Source: CBDIBC01 sp965276635 (lineage in GTDB: Bacteria > Actinomycetota > Acidimicrobiia > Acidimicrobiales > Palsa-688). Taken from it: a stretch of 64,000 bases of DNA. Below the pieces are notes generated by a model, which saw nothing but the letters and a program-made list of their open reading frames with translations, searched no databases and was not told where the DNA came from. The stretch is taken from contig CBDIBC010000003.1 in assembly GCA_965276635.1 (NCBI GenBank), positions 1 through 64,000 on the forward strand, given 5' to 3'. Each line of letters opens with the position of its first letter. The first letter of the stretch is position 1. This document shows positions 50,657 through 58,994 of this stretch, one piece after another. The position numbers were made by a program, and so were the translations under genes.

Positions 50657-51574
50657 TCAGGGCTGCACCACGCCGGCCAGGCCGTCGAGGTCGTCGGGCC
50701 CGGCGACGTTCGCCCGGCGGGCGCCGTCGACGGTCCGCTTGACCATGCCGGACAGCTCGGTGCCGGGGCCGAGCTCGACGAAGATGGTGGCGCCCAGCGC
50801 CGACAGTGCCTCCAGCGACTGGCGCCAGCGGACCGGCGACACCAGCTGGCGCGACAGGAGCGGGGCCCAGCCGTCGGTGTGGGCCGCGCCGTCGACGTTG
50901 GCGATGATCGGTGTGGTGCCCGGGCCGAACGACGCCGCCTCCAGGGCTCGGTCCAGCCGGGTCTGGGCCGGCGCCATGAGGGGGGAGTGGAAGGCGCCGC
51001 CGACGGGCAGGGGGAGGACGCGCTTGGCGCCCAGCTCCTTGGCCCGCGTCGACGCCGCGTCCACGCCGGCGACGGTGCCAGAGACGACGATCTGACCGGG
51101 TGCGTTGTCGTTGGCGACCCAGGCGCCGTCGACGCCCGCACAAGCCTCGGTCACCACCGCCGGGTCCAGCCCCAGGACGGCGGCCATGGTCCCCGGTCGG
51201 GCGTCGGCGGCGGCCTGCATGGCGTCGCCGCGCGCCGCCACCAGCCGGGCGCCGTCCTCGGCGCTGAGCACCCCGGCGGCCACCAGCGCGGTGTACTCAC
51301 CCAGGCTGTGGCCGGCGACCGCCACTGCCGCGGCGGGATCGAGACCGGCAACGCGGGTTGCGTCGAGGACGACGACACTCAGGCTGTAGGTGGCCAGCTG
51401 CGAGTTCCGGGTGGCTCGGAGGGCGTCGGCATCGGCGTCGACGAGCAGGTCGGCCACGTCGCGGCCGGTGGCTGCGCTGAGCCGCTCGACGATCGCCCAC
51501 GAGGGATGGTCGGTCCAGGGCCGGCCCATGCCGGCGCGTTGCGAACCCTGTCCGGGGAAGAGGAGTGCGAGCAC
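50657..51574 (-). CDS. fabD: malonyl-CoA:ACP transacylase
   Basis: FabD loads malonyl groups onto acyl carrier protein for fatty acid synthesis. The 305-residue protein has the oxyanion motif ALLFPGQGSQRAGMG, the nucleophile GHSLGEYTALVAAG (Ser near 90) and the catalytic His in GGAFHSPLMAPA. GTG at 51574 is 6 nt after TAGGGT. It stands alone, without other fab genes adjacent. Confidence 0.95.
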   Translation of the reverse strand: MLALLFPGQGSQRAGMGRPWTDHPSWAIVERLSAATGRDVADLLVDADADALRATRNSQLATYSLSVVVLDATRVAGLDPAAAVAVAGHSLGEYTALVAAGVLSAEDGARLVAARGDAMQAAADARPGTMAAVLGLDPAVVTEACAGVDGAWVANDNAPGQIVVSGTVAGVDAASTRAKELGAKRVLPLPVGGAFHSPLMAPAQTRLDRALEAASFGPGTTPIIANVDGAAHTDGWAPLLSRQLVSPVRWRQSLEALSALGATIFVELGPGTELSGMVKRTVDGARRANVAGPDDLDGLAGVVQP

Positions 51575-51580
51575 GGCGCG

Positions 51581-51586
51581 ACCCTA
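51581..51586 (-). promoter_or_regulatory. -10-like element (TAGGGT) of fabD
   Basis: TAGGGT on the minus strand is 6 nt before the GTG of fabD, the leaderless arrangement typical here. Confidence 0.45.
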
Positions 51587-51635
51587 ATCTGAGCGCATCT
51601 GGCGCCCTCGGGTGCGCGCCTCGGCGCGACAGCAC

Positions 51636-52781
51636 TCACGCGGCCCGGCGGGCCCCGGCCGCAGGTCGAACCGTCCGTACGGCTGACGGGCGTCGACCGT
51701 AGAGGCCGAGCGCAGCGCGCACGGCGGCCTCCACGGGATCGGCCGATCGTCGGCCGGTCAGGACGACGGCCGTGCCGCCGAAGCCGCCCCCGGTCAGCCG
51801 GGCACCGTCCGCCCCGGCCGCCACCGCGGCGTCGACCACCGCATCCAGGGTCGCAGTCGACACCGCAAGGTCGTCACGCAGGGAGCGGTGGGAGGCGCTG
51901 AGCAGCGGCCCGATGCCGGCCAGATCACCGGCCTGCAGCCGGGCGGCCGCCTCCTGCGTCCTGGCCTCCTCGCCGATCACGTGCCGGGCCGGCCCGGCGA
52001 GCGCATGGTCGAGCCGGTCGAGCCGGTCGAGCCGGTCGAGGTGCTCGAGCGTGGCGTCGGTCAGGAGCCGAACGCCGAGCATCGCCGCGGCCGCCTCACA
52101 CGCGCGCCGCGTGGCGCCGTAGCCCGAGCTGCGCAGCTGGTGGGCGGTCCCGGTGTCGACGACGAGGATCCGGCGCGCGTCACCCACGGGGAGGGGGATC
52201 TGCTCGGCGCCGCCGTGCCGGCAGTCGAGGTAGAGAGCGTGGCCGACCTGCGCCCGCACGCAAACCGCCTGGTCCATCACCCCGACCGGCGCCCCCACCA
52301 CCTCGGTCTCCCCCCGGTGGGCGGCGGCCGCCACCGCATCTGCTCCGAGGGCGGCGCCGGCCAGGTCGGACACCGCCATCGCGGTCGCCACCCCGAGGGC
52401 GGCGCTGGACCCCAGCCCGCCGCCGGGCGGGATGTCGCTGTCGAGGTACATGTCTGCGCCGGCCACGGCCACCCCTTCCTGTTGCAGCGCCCAGGCGGCT
52501 CCGAGCAGGTAGGCCGACCAGCCGGTGGCGCGACCGAGGTCGCCGAGGTCGGTGGCGACCGCATCGGGCTCGCGGGCGGAGCGGCATCGCACCACGGTGT
52601 CGGCTCGGGGCCCCACCGCCAGCCAGGCCGAGTCGTCGACGGCGAAGGGGAGCACGTGGCCGCCGTTGTAGTCGAGGTGCTCCCCGATGAGGTTCACCCG
52701 TCCGGGCGCCACCCACACGCCCGCCGGGTCCCGTCCCGTCCAGCGGCGGAAGCTGTCCGCCACGCTGGATGCGTCGGTCAC
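51636..52781 (-). CDS. galK: galactokinase
   Basis: GalK phosphorylates galactose at C1 (Leloir pathway). The 381-residue GHMP kinase shows GVWVAPGRVNLIGEHLDYNG (sugar binding), the ATP loop IPPGGGLGSSAALGVA and LTGGGFGGTAVVL near the C-terminus. A 9-bp tandem repeat near 52010-52045 encodes LDRLDRLDRLDH in a surface helix. The GTG start overlaps the stop of the short galT (GTGA). Confidence 0.94.
   Translation of the reverse strand: MTDASSVADSFRRWTGRDPAGVWVAPGRVNLIGEHLDYNGGHVLPFAVDDSAWLAVGPRADTVVRCRSAREPDAVATDLGDLGRATGWSAYLLGAAWALQQEGVAVAGADMYLDSDIPPGGGLGSSAALGVATAMAVSDLAGAALGADAVAAAAHRGETEVVGAPVGVMDQAVCVRAQVGHALYLDCRHGGAEQIPLPVGDARRILVVDTGTAHQLRSSGYGATRRACEAAAAMLGVRLLTDATLEHLDRLDRLDRLDHALAGPARHVIGEEARTQEAAARLQAGDLAGIGPLLSASHRSLRDDLAVSTATLDAVVDAAVAAGADGARLTGGGFGGTAVVLTGRRSADPVEAAVRAALGLYGRRPSAVRTVRPAAGARRAA
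52009..52045 (-). repeat. 9-bp tandem repeat inside galK
   Basis: CGAGCCGGT is repeated about four times in register, encoding Leu-Asp-Arg triplets. Slipped-strand expansion here would add or remove three residues without frameshift. Confidence 0.6.
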
Positions 52782-53353
52782 CGGGCCGCTCGCGGGCCGA
52801 GATGCTCAACGCCGTCGTGCGCCTCCGTCTCCACCGAGGGGTGTCGACCCCGGGTGGGGTCACGCTGGGGCCGGGGCGGGACCTCCGGGTAGGCATAGAT
52901 CTGCCCGTGCGGGTGCGACAGGGTGACGCCAACCGCTTCGCCCTTGTTCTCGAAGGGCATGACGTAGGCGATCCCTGCCATGCCCCCGAGCTCGGCGGTG
53001 CGCTGGGCCCACACGTCGACGAGCAGGTGGATCCGGCGCCGGCCCACCGTGGCCAGCGTGGCGTTGTGGTCTGCGCTGTAGACGACCACCTCGCAGTGGC
53101 CGAACGACGGCTCGACCCGCAGCAGCGAACTGCCGCCCACGGCCGGCGGCGGGGGATCGAGGCGCAGGGACGAGAAGCGGTTGGCGAACACGGCGATCTC
53201 GAAGTCCGCCCGGGGGATCTCCGTGACCGGCCTGCCCGGTCGGCGCGGGCACAGCGGGCACTGCGCCGGGTCCGGTTGGTAGGTGCGGTCCTGGCGATCG
53301 CTGGCCACCGTGACCCACTCGCCGGTGGTCGGGTCGAGGCGGCGCTCGCTCAC
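52778..53353 (-). CDS. galT: galactose-1-phosphate uridylyltransferase, C-terminally truncated
   Basis: The 191-residue protein corresponds to the first half of GalT: RRLDPTTGEWVTVASDRQDR, the zinc motif CPLCP, EIAVFANRFSSLRLD, the segment FGHCEVVVYSADHN, and the catalytic VTLSHPHGQIYAYP with the nucleophilic His. Normal GalT is about 330-350 residues. Here the reading frame ends about 28 residues after the active site, directly at the galK start, so the second half, which has iron-binding and substrate-contact residues, is missing. A deletion or frameshift is likely; activity is doubtful. GTG at 53353 overlaps the stop of a 45-residue upstream gene. Confidence 0.8.
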   Translation of the reverse strand: MSERRLDPTTGEWVTVASDRQDRTYQPDPAQCPLCPRRPGRPVTEIPRADFEIAVFANRFSSLRLDPPPPAVGGSSLLRVEPSFGHCEVVVYSADHNATLATVGRRRIHLLVDVWAQRTAELGGMAGIAYVMPFENKGEAVGVTLSHPHGQIYAYPEVPPRPQRDPTRGRHPSVETEAHDGVEHLGPRAAR

Positions 53354-53487
53354 CGGGCGGTCCGGCTGAAATACACGACCGGCCGGCCGTCGGGCAGGTG
53401 GTCGCGTTCCATGTGGAGCGCGACCTCTCCCGGCGCGGCGGGGTCGACGTCGGGGGATGACGCCGGCCTGGTGGTCTCGTCGCCCAT
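53350..53487 (-). CDS. small acidic protein upstream of galT
   Basis: This is a 45-residue frame starting MGDETTRPASSPDVD and ending RPVVYFSRTAR. Its stop overlaps the galT GTG (GTGA), the same coupling seen between galT and galK, so it is probably translated. It has no recognisable domain. AAGGGTG precedes the ATG, and a TACAAC hexamer lies 7 nt upstream. It may be a small regulatory protein or simply open the operon. Confidence 0.5.
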   Translation of the reverse strand: MGDETTRPASSPDVDPAAPGEVALHMERDHLPDGRPVVYFSRTAR

Positions 53488-53565
53488 CACCCTTGTTGTA
53501 CCAGCCCAGCTCCACCAGGTGATCGGACGTCCGAGCTTCCTCCCCGGCTGCGCGAGACTGGGTCC

Positions 53566-54711
53566 ATGCAGTCGATACTCCTCACCGATGAGCAACACCA
53601 GTTCCGCGCCGTCATGCGCCAGTTCGCCGAAGACAAACTGGCGGGGCGCGCCGCCGAGGTGGACGCCAACGGCGAGTTCCCATGGGACAACTTCAAAGAT
53701 TGCGCCGGTCTCGACCTGCCGGCGCTGGGCATCCCCACCGAGCACGGCGGCGCCGGCGCCGACCACGTCACCCAGGCGATCATGATCGAAGAGCTGGCCC
53801 GGGTCTGCGGGGCGACCAGCCTGATCCTGGCGATCAATGGGCTGGCCACCAAGCCCATCATCAACTGGGGGTCGGAGGCGCTGAAGGCCAAGTACCTCCC
53901 GGCCATCGCCGGCGGCGACAGCCAGGGCAGCTACTGCCTCTCGGAGGCTGACGCCGGCAGCGACGTGGCGGCCATGAAGGCGCGCGCCGTCCGCGACGGG
54001 GACAGCTACGTGCTGAACGGCACCAAGTACTGGATCACCAACGCCGGGATCTCCGACGTCTACGTGGTCTTCGCCAAGACCGACCCCGATGCCGGCGCCC
54101 GGGGCGTCTCGTGCTTCGTCGTGGAGAAAGACCACGGGATCACGATCGGCAAGCTGGAGCACAAGATGGGAATGCGAGGCAGCCCGACCGGCGAGGTCAT
54201 CCTCGCTGACGTCCGGGTGCCCGCCGAGAACCTGGTCGGCCACGAGGGCGACGGCTTCCGCATCGCCATGCACACCCTGGACCGCAGCCGACCCTCGATC
54301 GCCGCCCAGGCAGTCGGCATCGCCCAAGGGGCAATCGATCACGCCCGCGCCTATATGAAGGAACGGCAGGCGTTCGGTCACGCCATCGCCGAGTTCCAGG
54401 GCCTGCAGTTCATGCTCGCCGACATGGCCATGAAGACCGAGGCGGCCCGAGCCCTGACCTACCGGGCCTGCGCCATGATCGACGAGGGTGATCCCACCGG
54501 CGAGCTGGGCTCGGCCGGGGCCATGGCCAAGTGCTTCGCCGGTGACACCGCCATGGCGGTGACCACCGACGGCGTCCAGCTCCTCGGCGGCTACGGCTAC
54601 ACCTCGGACTTCCCCATGGAGCGATTCATGCGCGACGCCAAGATCACCCAGATCTACGAGGGCACCAACCAGATCCAGCGGGTCGTCATCGCCAGGAGCC
54701 TTCTGCGGTAA
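53566..54711 (+). CDS. acyl-CoA dehydrogenase (integration target gene)
   Basis: This FAD enzyme of 381 residues introduces an alpha-beta double bond in acyl-CoAs and delivers electrons to ETF. Motifs: LSEADAGSDVAAMKARA, GTKYWITNAGISDVYVVFAK, AYMKERQAFGHAIAEFQGLQ, GGYGYTSDFPMERFMRDAK and the C-terminal QIYEGTNQIQRVVIARSLLR with the catalytic Glu near 365. The substrate is unknown; a short or branched chain type is likely. Its last 67 bp are repeated at 61612 and 63153 and act as attachment site, so the gene remains intact after integration. Confidence 0.95.
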   Translation: MQSILLTDEQHQFRAVMRQFAEDKLAGRAAEVDANGEFPWDNFKDCAGLDLPALGIPTEHGGAGADHVTQAIMIEELARVCGATSLILAINGLATKPIINWGSEALKAKYLPAIAGGDSQGSYCLSEADAGSDVAAMKARAVRDGDSYVLNGTKYWITNAGISDVYVVFAKTDPDAGARGVSCFVVEKDHGITIGKLEHKMGMRGSPTGEVILADVRVPAENLVGHEGDGFRIAMHTLDRSRPSIAAQAVGIAQGAIDHARAYMKERQAFGHAIAEFQGLQFMLADMAMKTEAARALTYRACAMIDEGDPTGELGSAGAMAKCFAGDTAMAVTTDGVQLLGGYGYTSDFPMERFMRDAKITQIYEGTNQIQRVVIARSLLR

Positions 54712-54713
54712 GG
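54647..54713 (+). repeat. attachment-site copy 1 (attL) at the end of the acyl-CoA dehydrogenase
   Basis: These 67 bp, from CCCAGATCTACGAGGG to the TAAGG around the stop codon, recur with 5 mismatches at 61612-61678 and 4 mismatches at 63153-63219. The integrase gene starts 90 bp downstream. Most differences between copies are synonymous, as expected if each element carries its own version of the gene end. The codons for the catalytic Glu (YEGTN) are inside. Confidence 0.85.
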
Positions 54714-54759
54714 GTTTCTCAGTCACCACGCGCTGGCCTTGGTGTGGCTCAAGAAGGGT

Positions 54760-54782
54760 CATCCCTACTAAAATCCCTACAA
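54760..54782 (+). promoter_or_regulatory. putative integrase arm-binding site, left end
   Basis: The sequence holds two ATCCCTAC copies 12 bp apart in a short A/T-containing spacer, 47 bp from the core repeat. Nearly the same pattern stands at 61496-61518 and 63037-63060 beside the other two attachment copies, as expected for arm-type binding sites of a tyrosine recombinase. Confidence 0.55.
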
Positions 54783-54800
54783 CCCTGATACCGTTCAGGG
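54783..54800 (+). promoter_or_regulatory. integrase promoter inside an inverted repeat
   Basis: CCCTGA-TACCGT-TCAGGG: the 6-bp arms are perfect inverted repeats and the centre is a -10-like hexamer, 8 nt before the integrase ATG at 54803. A protein bound here would block transcription, so this may be the operator for autoregulation by integrase or excisionase. Confidence 0.55.
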
Positions 54801-54802
54801 AT

Positions 54803-55885
54803 ATGGCGACCATCCGCGAGCGGTCCCCCGGCGTGTGGGAGGTGCGGGCCTTTGCTGGCCGAGGCGATGACGGGCGGCCTCGGCAGGTCAGCCGGACCGT
54901 GCGGGGGAGCCGGCGGGCAGCCCAGAAGATGGCCGCTTCGCTCGACGCCAGCGCCCCCTCGCCGGAGGGCTCCCGGACCGTCGCCGAGGCCCTGCGCCTG
55001 TGGCAGGAGCTCAACGTCGACCGGTGGGCGCCGTTGACCCAGTCCAACCAGGAAAGCAGGGCCCGCTTAGTGGCCGCTGGGCCGCTCGGGCGGATCAAGG
55101 TCGGCGCGCTGCGGGTCGAGGACGTGGACCGGTGGATGCTCGGCATGCGCAAGTCCGGCCTTGGGAATGCCGGCATCCGCAACCAGCTGCAGGTCCTGCG
55201 GGCTGCGCTCAACCAGGCGGTCAAGTGGGACTGGATCGACCGTAACCCCGCCGCCCTGGCCCGGCCGCTGTCCGCGCCATCTGATGCCCGGGCCGGGATG
55301 CCCGACGAGGCGGTGGCGGCCGTGCTCGCCTCGGCGCCGCACCAGGCCGCCGCCCTGGCGTTTCGTATCTCGGCGGCAACGGGCGCCCGCCGAGCCGAGC
55401 TGGCCGCCCTACGCTGGGAAGACGTCGCCGGCGACAAGCTGATCATCGGCGGCCAGATCGTCGCTATCCCTGGCCTCAAGCGGTCCGGCCCGCCGATCCT
55501 CGAGCGACGCCCGACCAAGACCCGCCAGGGGCGCACCGTCTCCCTCGATCCGGGCACGATCGCAGCCATCGAGGCATGGCGCCAGATCCATGACGGCCTG
55601 GGGCCGTGGCTGTTGGCTGTAGGGGAGCGGCCTCCGAGCCCCGACAGCATCACCTGGTGGTGGCGCCACGCACGACGGGAGGCCGGCATCGACCCTAGAT
55701 GGCGACTCCACGATCTGCGGCACTGGAGCGCCACCACCGCCATCGGGCTCGGCTCCGACGTCCGCACCGTGGCCAACCGGCTCGGCCATTCCAACCCGGC
55801 CATGACGCTCAAGGTCTACGCCCACGCTTTCGCCGCTGCCGACGCATCCACCGCAGCCGCGCTGGGCAAGGTGCTCGACCGTTAG
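54803..55885 (+). CDS. int: tyrosine recombinase / integrase
   Basis: The 360-residue integrase has an N-terminal arm-binding region (ERSPGVWEVRAFAGRGDDG), a SAM-like core-binding domain (about 60-145), and a catalytic domain. The catalytic residues are recognisable: Arg in AATGARRAELAALRWEDV near 195, HDLRHWSATTAIGLG (His and Arg near 303-306), LGHSNPAMTL and the nucleophilic Tyr in KVYAHAF near 338. It lies 90 bp from the acyl-CoA dehydrogenase attachment repeat, which it presumably recombines. The stop codon overlaps that of the convergent excisionase-like gene by 2 bp. A fragment of a homologue lies at 61702. Confidence 0.95.
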   Translation: MATIRERSPGVWEVRAFAGRGDDGRPRQVSRTVRGSRRAAQKMAASLDASAPSPEGSRTVAEALRLWQELNVDRWAPLTQSNQESRARLVAAGPLGRIKVGALRVEDVDRWMLGMRKSGLGNAGIRNQLQVLRAALNQAVKWDWIDRNPAALARPLSAPSDARAGMPDEAVAAVLASAPHQAAALAFRISAATGARRAELAALRWEDVAGDKLIIGGQIVAIPGLKRSGPPILERRPTKTRQGRTVSLDPGTIAAIEAWRQIHDGLGPWLLAVGERPPSPDSITWWWRHARREAGIDPRWRLHDLRHWSATTAIGLGSDVRTVANRLGHSNPAMTLKVYAHAFAAADASTAAALGKVLDR

Positions 55886-56184
55886 GCGAGGAGGCCGGGA
55901 TCGCTGGCTGGCCCGCCGGCGCCACGGCCGAGCAGGGCGTCGAGGTCGCGGGTGGGAATGAGGATGCGGCGGCCGAGACGCAGATGGGGCAGTTCGCCGG
56001 CGCGCACGAGGTCGTAGGCGTGGCTCCGGCTGATGCCGAGGTAGCGGGCGGCGGCGTCGACGCTCATGGTCGCCGGCCGGTCGTCGCTTGGCCGTGGCGG
56101 TAACTGGGCCTGGAGGTCGGCAAGCGTGAGCACGACGACGGCGGCGTGGGGGTCGCCGGCGGAGCGGGAGGGGATCGTGGTCAC
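55882..56184 (-). CDS. xis: excisionase-type helix-turn-helix protein
   Basis: The 100-residue protein has the MerR-like excisionase fold in its second half: MSVDAAARYLGISRSHAYDL, VRAGELPHLRLGRRILIPT, then RDLDALL. It would bend DNA at the attachment site and steer the integrase toward excision. GTG at 56184 is the first start giving a natural sequence; an internal ATG at the HTH is also possible. It is convergent with, and overlaps, the integrase gene. Confidence 0.85.
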   Translation of the reverse strand: MTTIPSRSAGDPHAAVVVLTLADLQAQLPPRPSDDRPATMSVDAAARYLGISRSHAYDLVRAGELPHLRLGRRILIPTRDLDALLGRGAGGPASDPGLLA

Positions 56185-56349
56185 GGCCCGACCGCCTTGA
56201 AACCGATCGCCGAGGTGTCGATCGGCAGTCGCATGACGCTCCTTCCCAGCCCCAGAAGCGGGGGCTGTCCGGTTGCTGGGGCGCACCCCCTCGAGGTGCT
56301 CCGGGTGCCGCCGGGATGGCGGTACGAGAACGACTCTCCGCCCGGCCCG

Positions 56350-56380
56350 TTGACAGAACCCTTGACAGAAGCGTTGACAG
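56350..56380 (+). repeat. three TTGACAG direct repeats at 12-bp spacing
   Basis: Copies begin at 56350, 56362 and 56374; each is preceded by a C or G. An inverted copy is at 56475-56481. This regular array is unlikely by chance in GC-rich DNA. It may be iterons, an operator for the xis-side promoter, or -35 boxes. Confidence 0.6.
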
Positions 56381-56579
56381 CTAAAGAAATCTCGCCGAGC
56401 CCGTCGAGACCACAAACAGGCAGCTCAGAGCATATATCGACCCCCCGGCGGCGGGGTTGGCGGCGGGGGGGGCCCTGTCAACGTCCGCCCAGAAGATCGT
56501 CGGTGCCGACGACGCCTCTTCGGGTCGGGATGGGGTGACGCCCTGCTGAAGTGGGGGTGTGCCACCCCGGCGCCGTCGC

Positions 56580-56638
56580 GTCAAGGGCCCTGCGCTGCGC
56601 TCCGGGCTGCTGCGCAGCGGCCTGCGGCCGCCCTTGAC
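56580..56638. repeat. large inverted repeat (GTCAAGGGC ... GCCCTTGAC)
   Basis: The 9-bp arms enclose about 40 bp that themselves contain CTGCGCTGCGC and a partly complementary GCTGCGCAGCGG, so the whole can fold into a branched structure. It lies between the excisionase gene and the small gene at 56742 within element 1. It could be an origin of transfer or replication, or a structured RNA; no further evidence is available from sequence alone. Confidence 0.5.
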
Positions 56639-56741
56639 CCGCCGTCGCCGGGGCGGCTTCTCGCAGTGAGGCGCTCCGAGCAGGACCGCTCGCAGCGCCC
56701 GAGGCAAAGCGCCTAACCCACCCACACCCAAGGAGCCCAAC

Positions 56742-57191
56742 ATGCACAACCCAAACCCGTCCACAGCGATCCCCGGCCACCCCGGCAGCCACCTCACCTC
56801 GACGGGTCCCAGCCCGCTCATGATCGTCGCCGCCTGCTGCACTGCGGCTGGACCGGCCACCCGCACCACTGGGGGCCGACCTCAGATGGCGACACCACCG
56901 CCGAGTTCGACGGCTGCCCACCACGCTGCCACCGGTCAAGCGATCCTTGACCGGGACGACCACCCCGAGCATGGCATCCACCCTCGCTGCGGTCATCAGC
57001 ACCGCTGGAGCGATGACTGCCCCGTCCCTACAGGAGCCCCCCTGGCGCCGAGATCGATGCCGCCACCAGGCGGAGCGGTTCGCACGTCCGGGACAGATGG
57101 AGCCTGTTGCTCGACCGGCTCGACATGGCCGGCATCCTTCCGGCCAGCCGCCGCACGACCTGACCGCCCAGCGACCATCCGACGCCACTGA
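56742..57191 (+). pseudogene. decayed small gene behind a strong ribosome binding site
   Basis: AAGGAG six bases before the ATG is a strong translation start, but the 149-residue product is a Pro/Thr/Ala mixture without a fold. Other frames contain more natural stretches: HCGWTGHPHHWGPTSDGDTT near 56835-56895, and EIDAATRRSGSHV with DRWSLLLDRLDMAGILPASR ending at a TGA at 57163-57165. This suggests an original His/Cys-containing protein broken by several frameshifts. Family unknown. Confidence 0.35.
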
Positions 57192-57533
57192 CACCTCGAG
57201 CTCACCGGCCAACAAGAGCCAGCCACTAGCTCAGGTCCTCGTCATGCGATCACAGCCACACGAACGAGGTCGACGACGACCACGGAGACGGGGAATCGAG
57301 GAAGGAGGCTTGATGCCGTCCCAGGGCGGCCGGCACCCTTCGGGCGCCTGCCGCTACGAGGTCAGAGTGTGTGATGAACTTCTTTACCAGCAGTCTAGAG
57401 GCCGACGTTTGAGCCGCCGCCCATCTAACCGGGATTACCACCGTTCCCCGCCGGCCTTAGCGACTACGCCTCCGTGGCTGCGAGATGCCCGATTGTCCGG
57501 CCGAGCGAGACAACGTGATGGAAGACTACGGGC
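57192..57533. other. 342-bp gap without a clear gene
   Basis: No frame with natural composition was found on either strand; base composition becomes more A/T rich toward 57400. It contains TTTACCAGCAGTCTAGAG-like sequence near 57380-57400 but no hairpin with a T-run. It probably holds the promoter of the DUF5677 gene. Confidence 0.35.
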
Positions 57534-58994
57534 GTGGCAGAAACGGATGATCCGGCGGCTGGGCTTGCACGGGACCTGGATGCGCTCTGGTCGCAAGCGG
57601 TGGCGAACGGGCGCAATCCGCAAGAGGCTTCGCAGTTGGTGATGGAAGCGCTCACGCGTACATCCGGGGTGTGGATCGACCATGTGAATGGGGTACGCCG
57701 CCAGCGCCTTGCGCAGGAGCGATCGGACCGGCGGCGCTTCGAGCGTGGTGTTCGTGTCCGCTGGGGCGCTGCGCTTGACCACTATGACATGCTCCGGATC
57801 GTCTACCGGGACTTCGGCGTGTCGCTGCAGCAGCGGTGGGAGGGGAGGGTGCCTCCGGGAGGGGGCGCTCGTTTCAACGCGTTGTTAGGCATCCATGCGC
57901 GGGCTTGCTTAACGGCGGGAGCTATCCACACGTTGCTTCGTGGTGGCTACCCCGGATTTGCGGAAGTGCATTGGCGGACCCTCCACGAGCTAGCGGTTGT
58001 CGCGGCGTTGCTGAGCGAGGCAGAGAACGAGGACGTGTCAGAGGCCTACCTGGCTCATGAGGTCGTCGCCCGGCTGAAAACGGCGAAGCGGTACCGGGAC
58101 CACCATCAGCCGCTCGGCGAGCACCCGCTTCCCGATGATCTCATCCCGAAACTGCAGCAACGTGTGGATTTGCTGGCGGAGCGGTTCGGTCGCGGCTTCA
58201 AAGGCGACTGGGGTTGGGCCCGGCCAGTGTTTCCCGAGATGTCACCTGCGTACGAGCCGAAGTTCGACCATCTTGAGAAGCGTGCCGGCCTTGCTCATCT
58301 CAGTCCGTACTGTGCCCAGGGATCGAGCCATGTGCATGGCGGTGCGAGGGGAGCGTTGCTGGCCACGGTCGACTTTCGTGGCGGCAGCCTCCGGCTGGCA
58401 GGACCATCCAATACCGGCTACGTCGAGGCGGCCAGCGGGTCGTTGCAGTCCCTTCACCATGTGACGTCATCCCTGCTGCTGCAACCGAACATGATGGCAG
58501 CGGACCCATCAGCGGTCACACGGCTAGAGGCGGCCGAGGCCTTGGCGGTGGAGACCGCCCGCTTGTTCTCTGTCGCACACGAGCAACTCGAAGGGGCGGA
58601 ACGGGACTACCTCGCTCTCGAGGCAGCTGCAGGGTGGCCTCTACGTCGCCACGTCTGGACGGTCACCGCACGGGGCTGGATCGATGTAGGACGGCAAGGT
58701 GCTGCCGACGTGCAGATAGCGGTAAACAGCGGTAAACAGCGGAGCACATCGGTTCAGCCAGATCTGGGAACGGTTGGGTCTTTCCGGAATCGCAGCGCGG
58801 CTTCGTCACCCAGGCCCGTAGTGCCAGGGGAGGGCACGGACGTTCATTCCTCCTTGAGCCAGCCAAGCTGGTCGGCCGCATGCTGGTACATCGTATTGAG
58901 GGCGAACTGCTGCCGCACCATCTCCGGTTCGAGGCCGATCCGACCGAGCATGATGGCTCGTAGCACCCAGGTCAGGCCGACTGCCTGCCAGTAA
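57534..58994 (+). CDS. DUF5677-type protein, C-terminal end uncertain
   Basis: A largely helical protein, clearly coding to about residue 390. Its conserved part contains LDHYDMLRIVYRDFGVSLQQ, FNALLGIHARACLTAGAIHTL, GGYPGFAEVHWRTLHELAVV and YCAQGSSHVHGGARGAL, which resembles DUF5677, a domain often found in defence islands and distantly like HEPN proteins. The last 150 bp run antisense into the ApeA-like gene, and the residues there are unnatural, so the original stop was probably lost by recombination or frameshift. The GTG start has no obvious Shine-Dalgarno sequence. A role in defence is inference from family and neighbour. Confidence 0.65.
   Translation: MAETDDPAAGLARDLDALWSQAVANGRNPQEASQLVMEALTRTSGVWIDHVNGVRRQRLAQERSDRRRFERGVRVRWGAALDHYDMLRIVYRDFGVSLQQRWEGRVPPGGGARFNALLGIHARACLTAGAIHTLLRGGYPGFAEVHWRTLHELAVVAALLSEAENEDVSEAYLAHEVVARLKTAKRYRDHHQPLGEHPLPDDLIPKLQQRVDLLAERFGRGFKGDWGWARPVFPEMSPAYEPKFDHLEKRAGLAHLSPYCAQGSSHVHGGARGALLATVDFRGGSLRLAGPSNTGYVEAASGSLQSLHHVTSSLLLQPNMMAADPSAVTRLEAAEALAVETARLFSVAHEQLEGAERDYLALEAAAGWPLRRHVWTVTARGWIDVGRQGAADVQIAVNSGKQRSTSVQPDLGTVGSFRNRSAASSPRPVVPGEGTDVHSSLSQPSWSAACWYIVLRANCCRTISGSRPIRPSMMARSTQVRPTACQ

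Larger units (their letters stand above)
56185..56741. other. 557-bp non-coding region of element 1 with repeats
   Basis: No credible gene was found. The region contains three 12-bp-spaced TTGACAG repeats at 56350-56380, an inverted copy (CTGTCAA) at 56475-56481, a short G-run, and a large inverted repeat at 56580-56638. TTGACA is also the -35 consensus, so the repeats could be promoter or operator elements. Their regular spacing is also like iterons of a replication or partition site. Confidence 0.5.

Noticed and set aside
53350..55812. An 820-residue minus-strand frame opposite the acyl-CoA dehydrogenase and integrase.
   Set aside because: Only its last 45 codons (53350-53487) lie outside the two strong plus-strand genes; the rest is antisense to conserved motifs.
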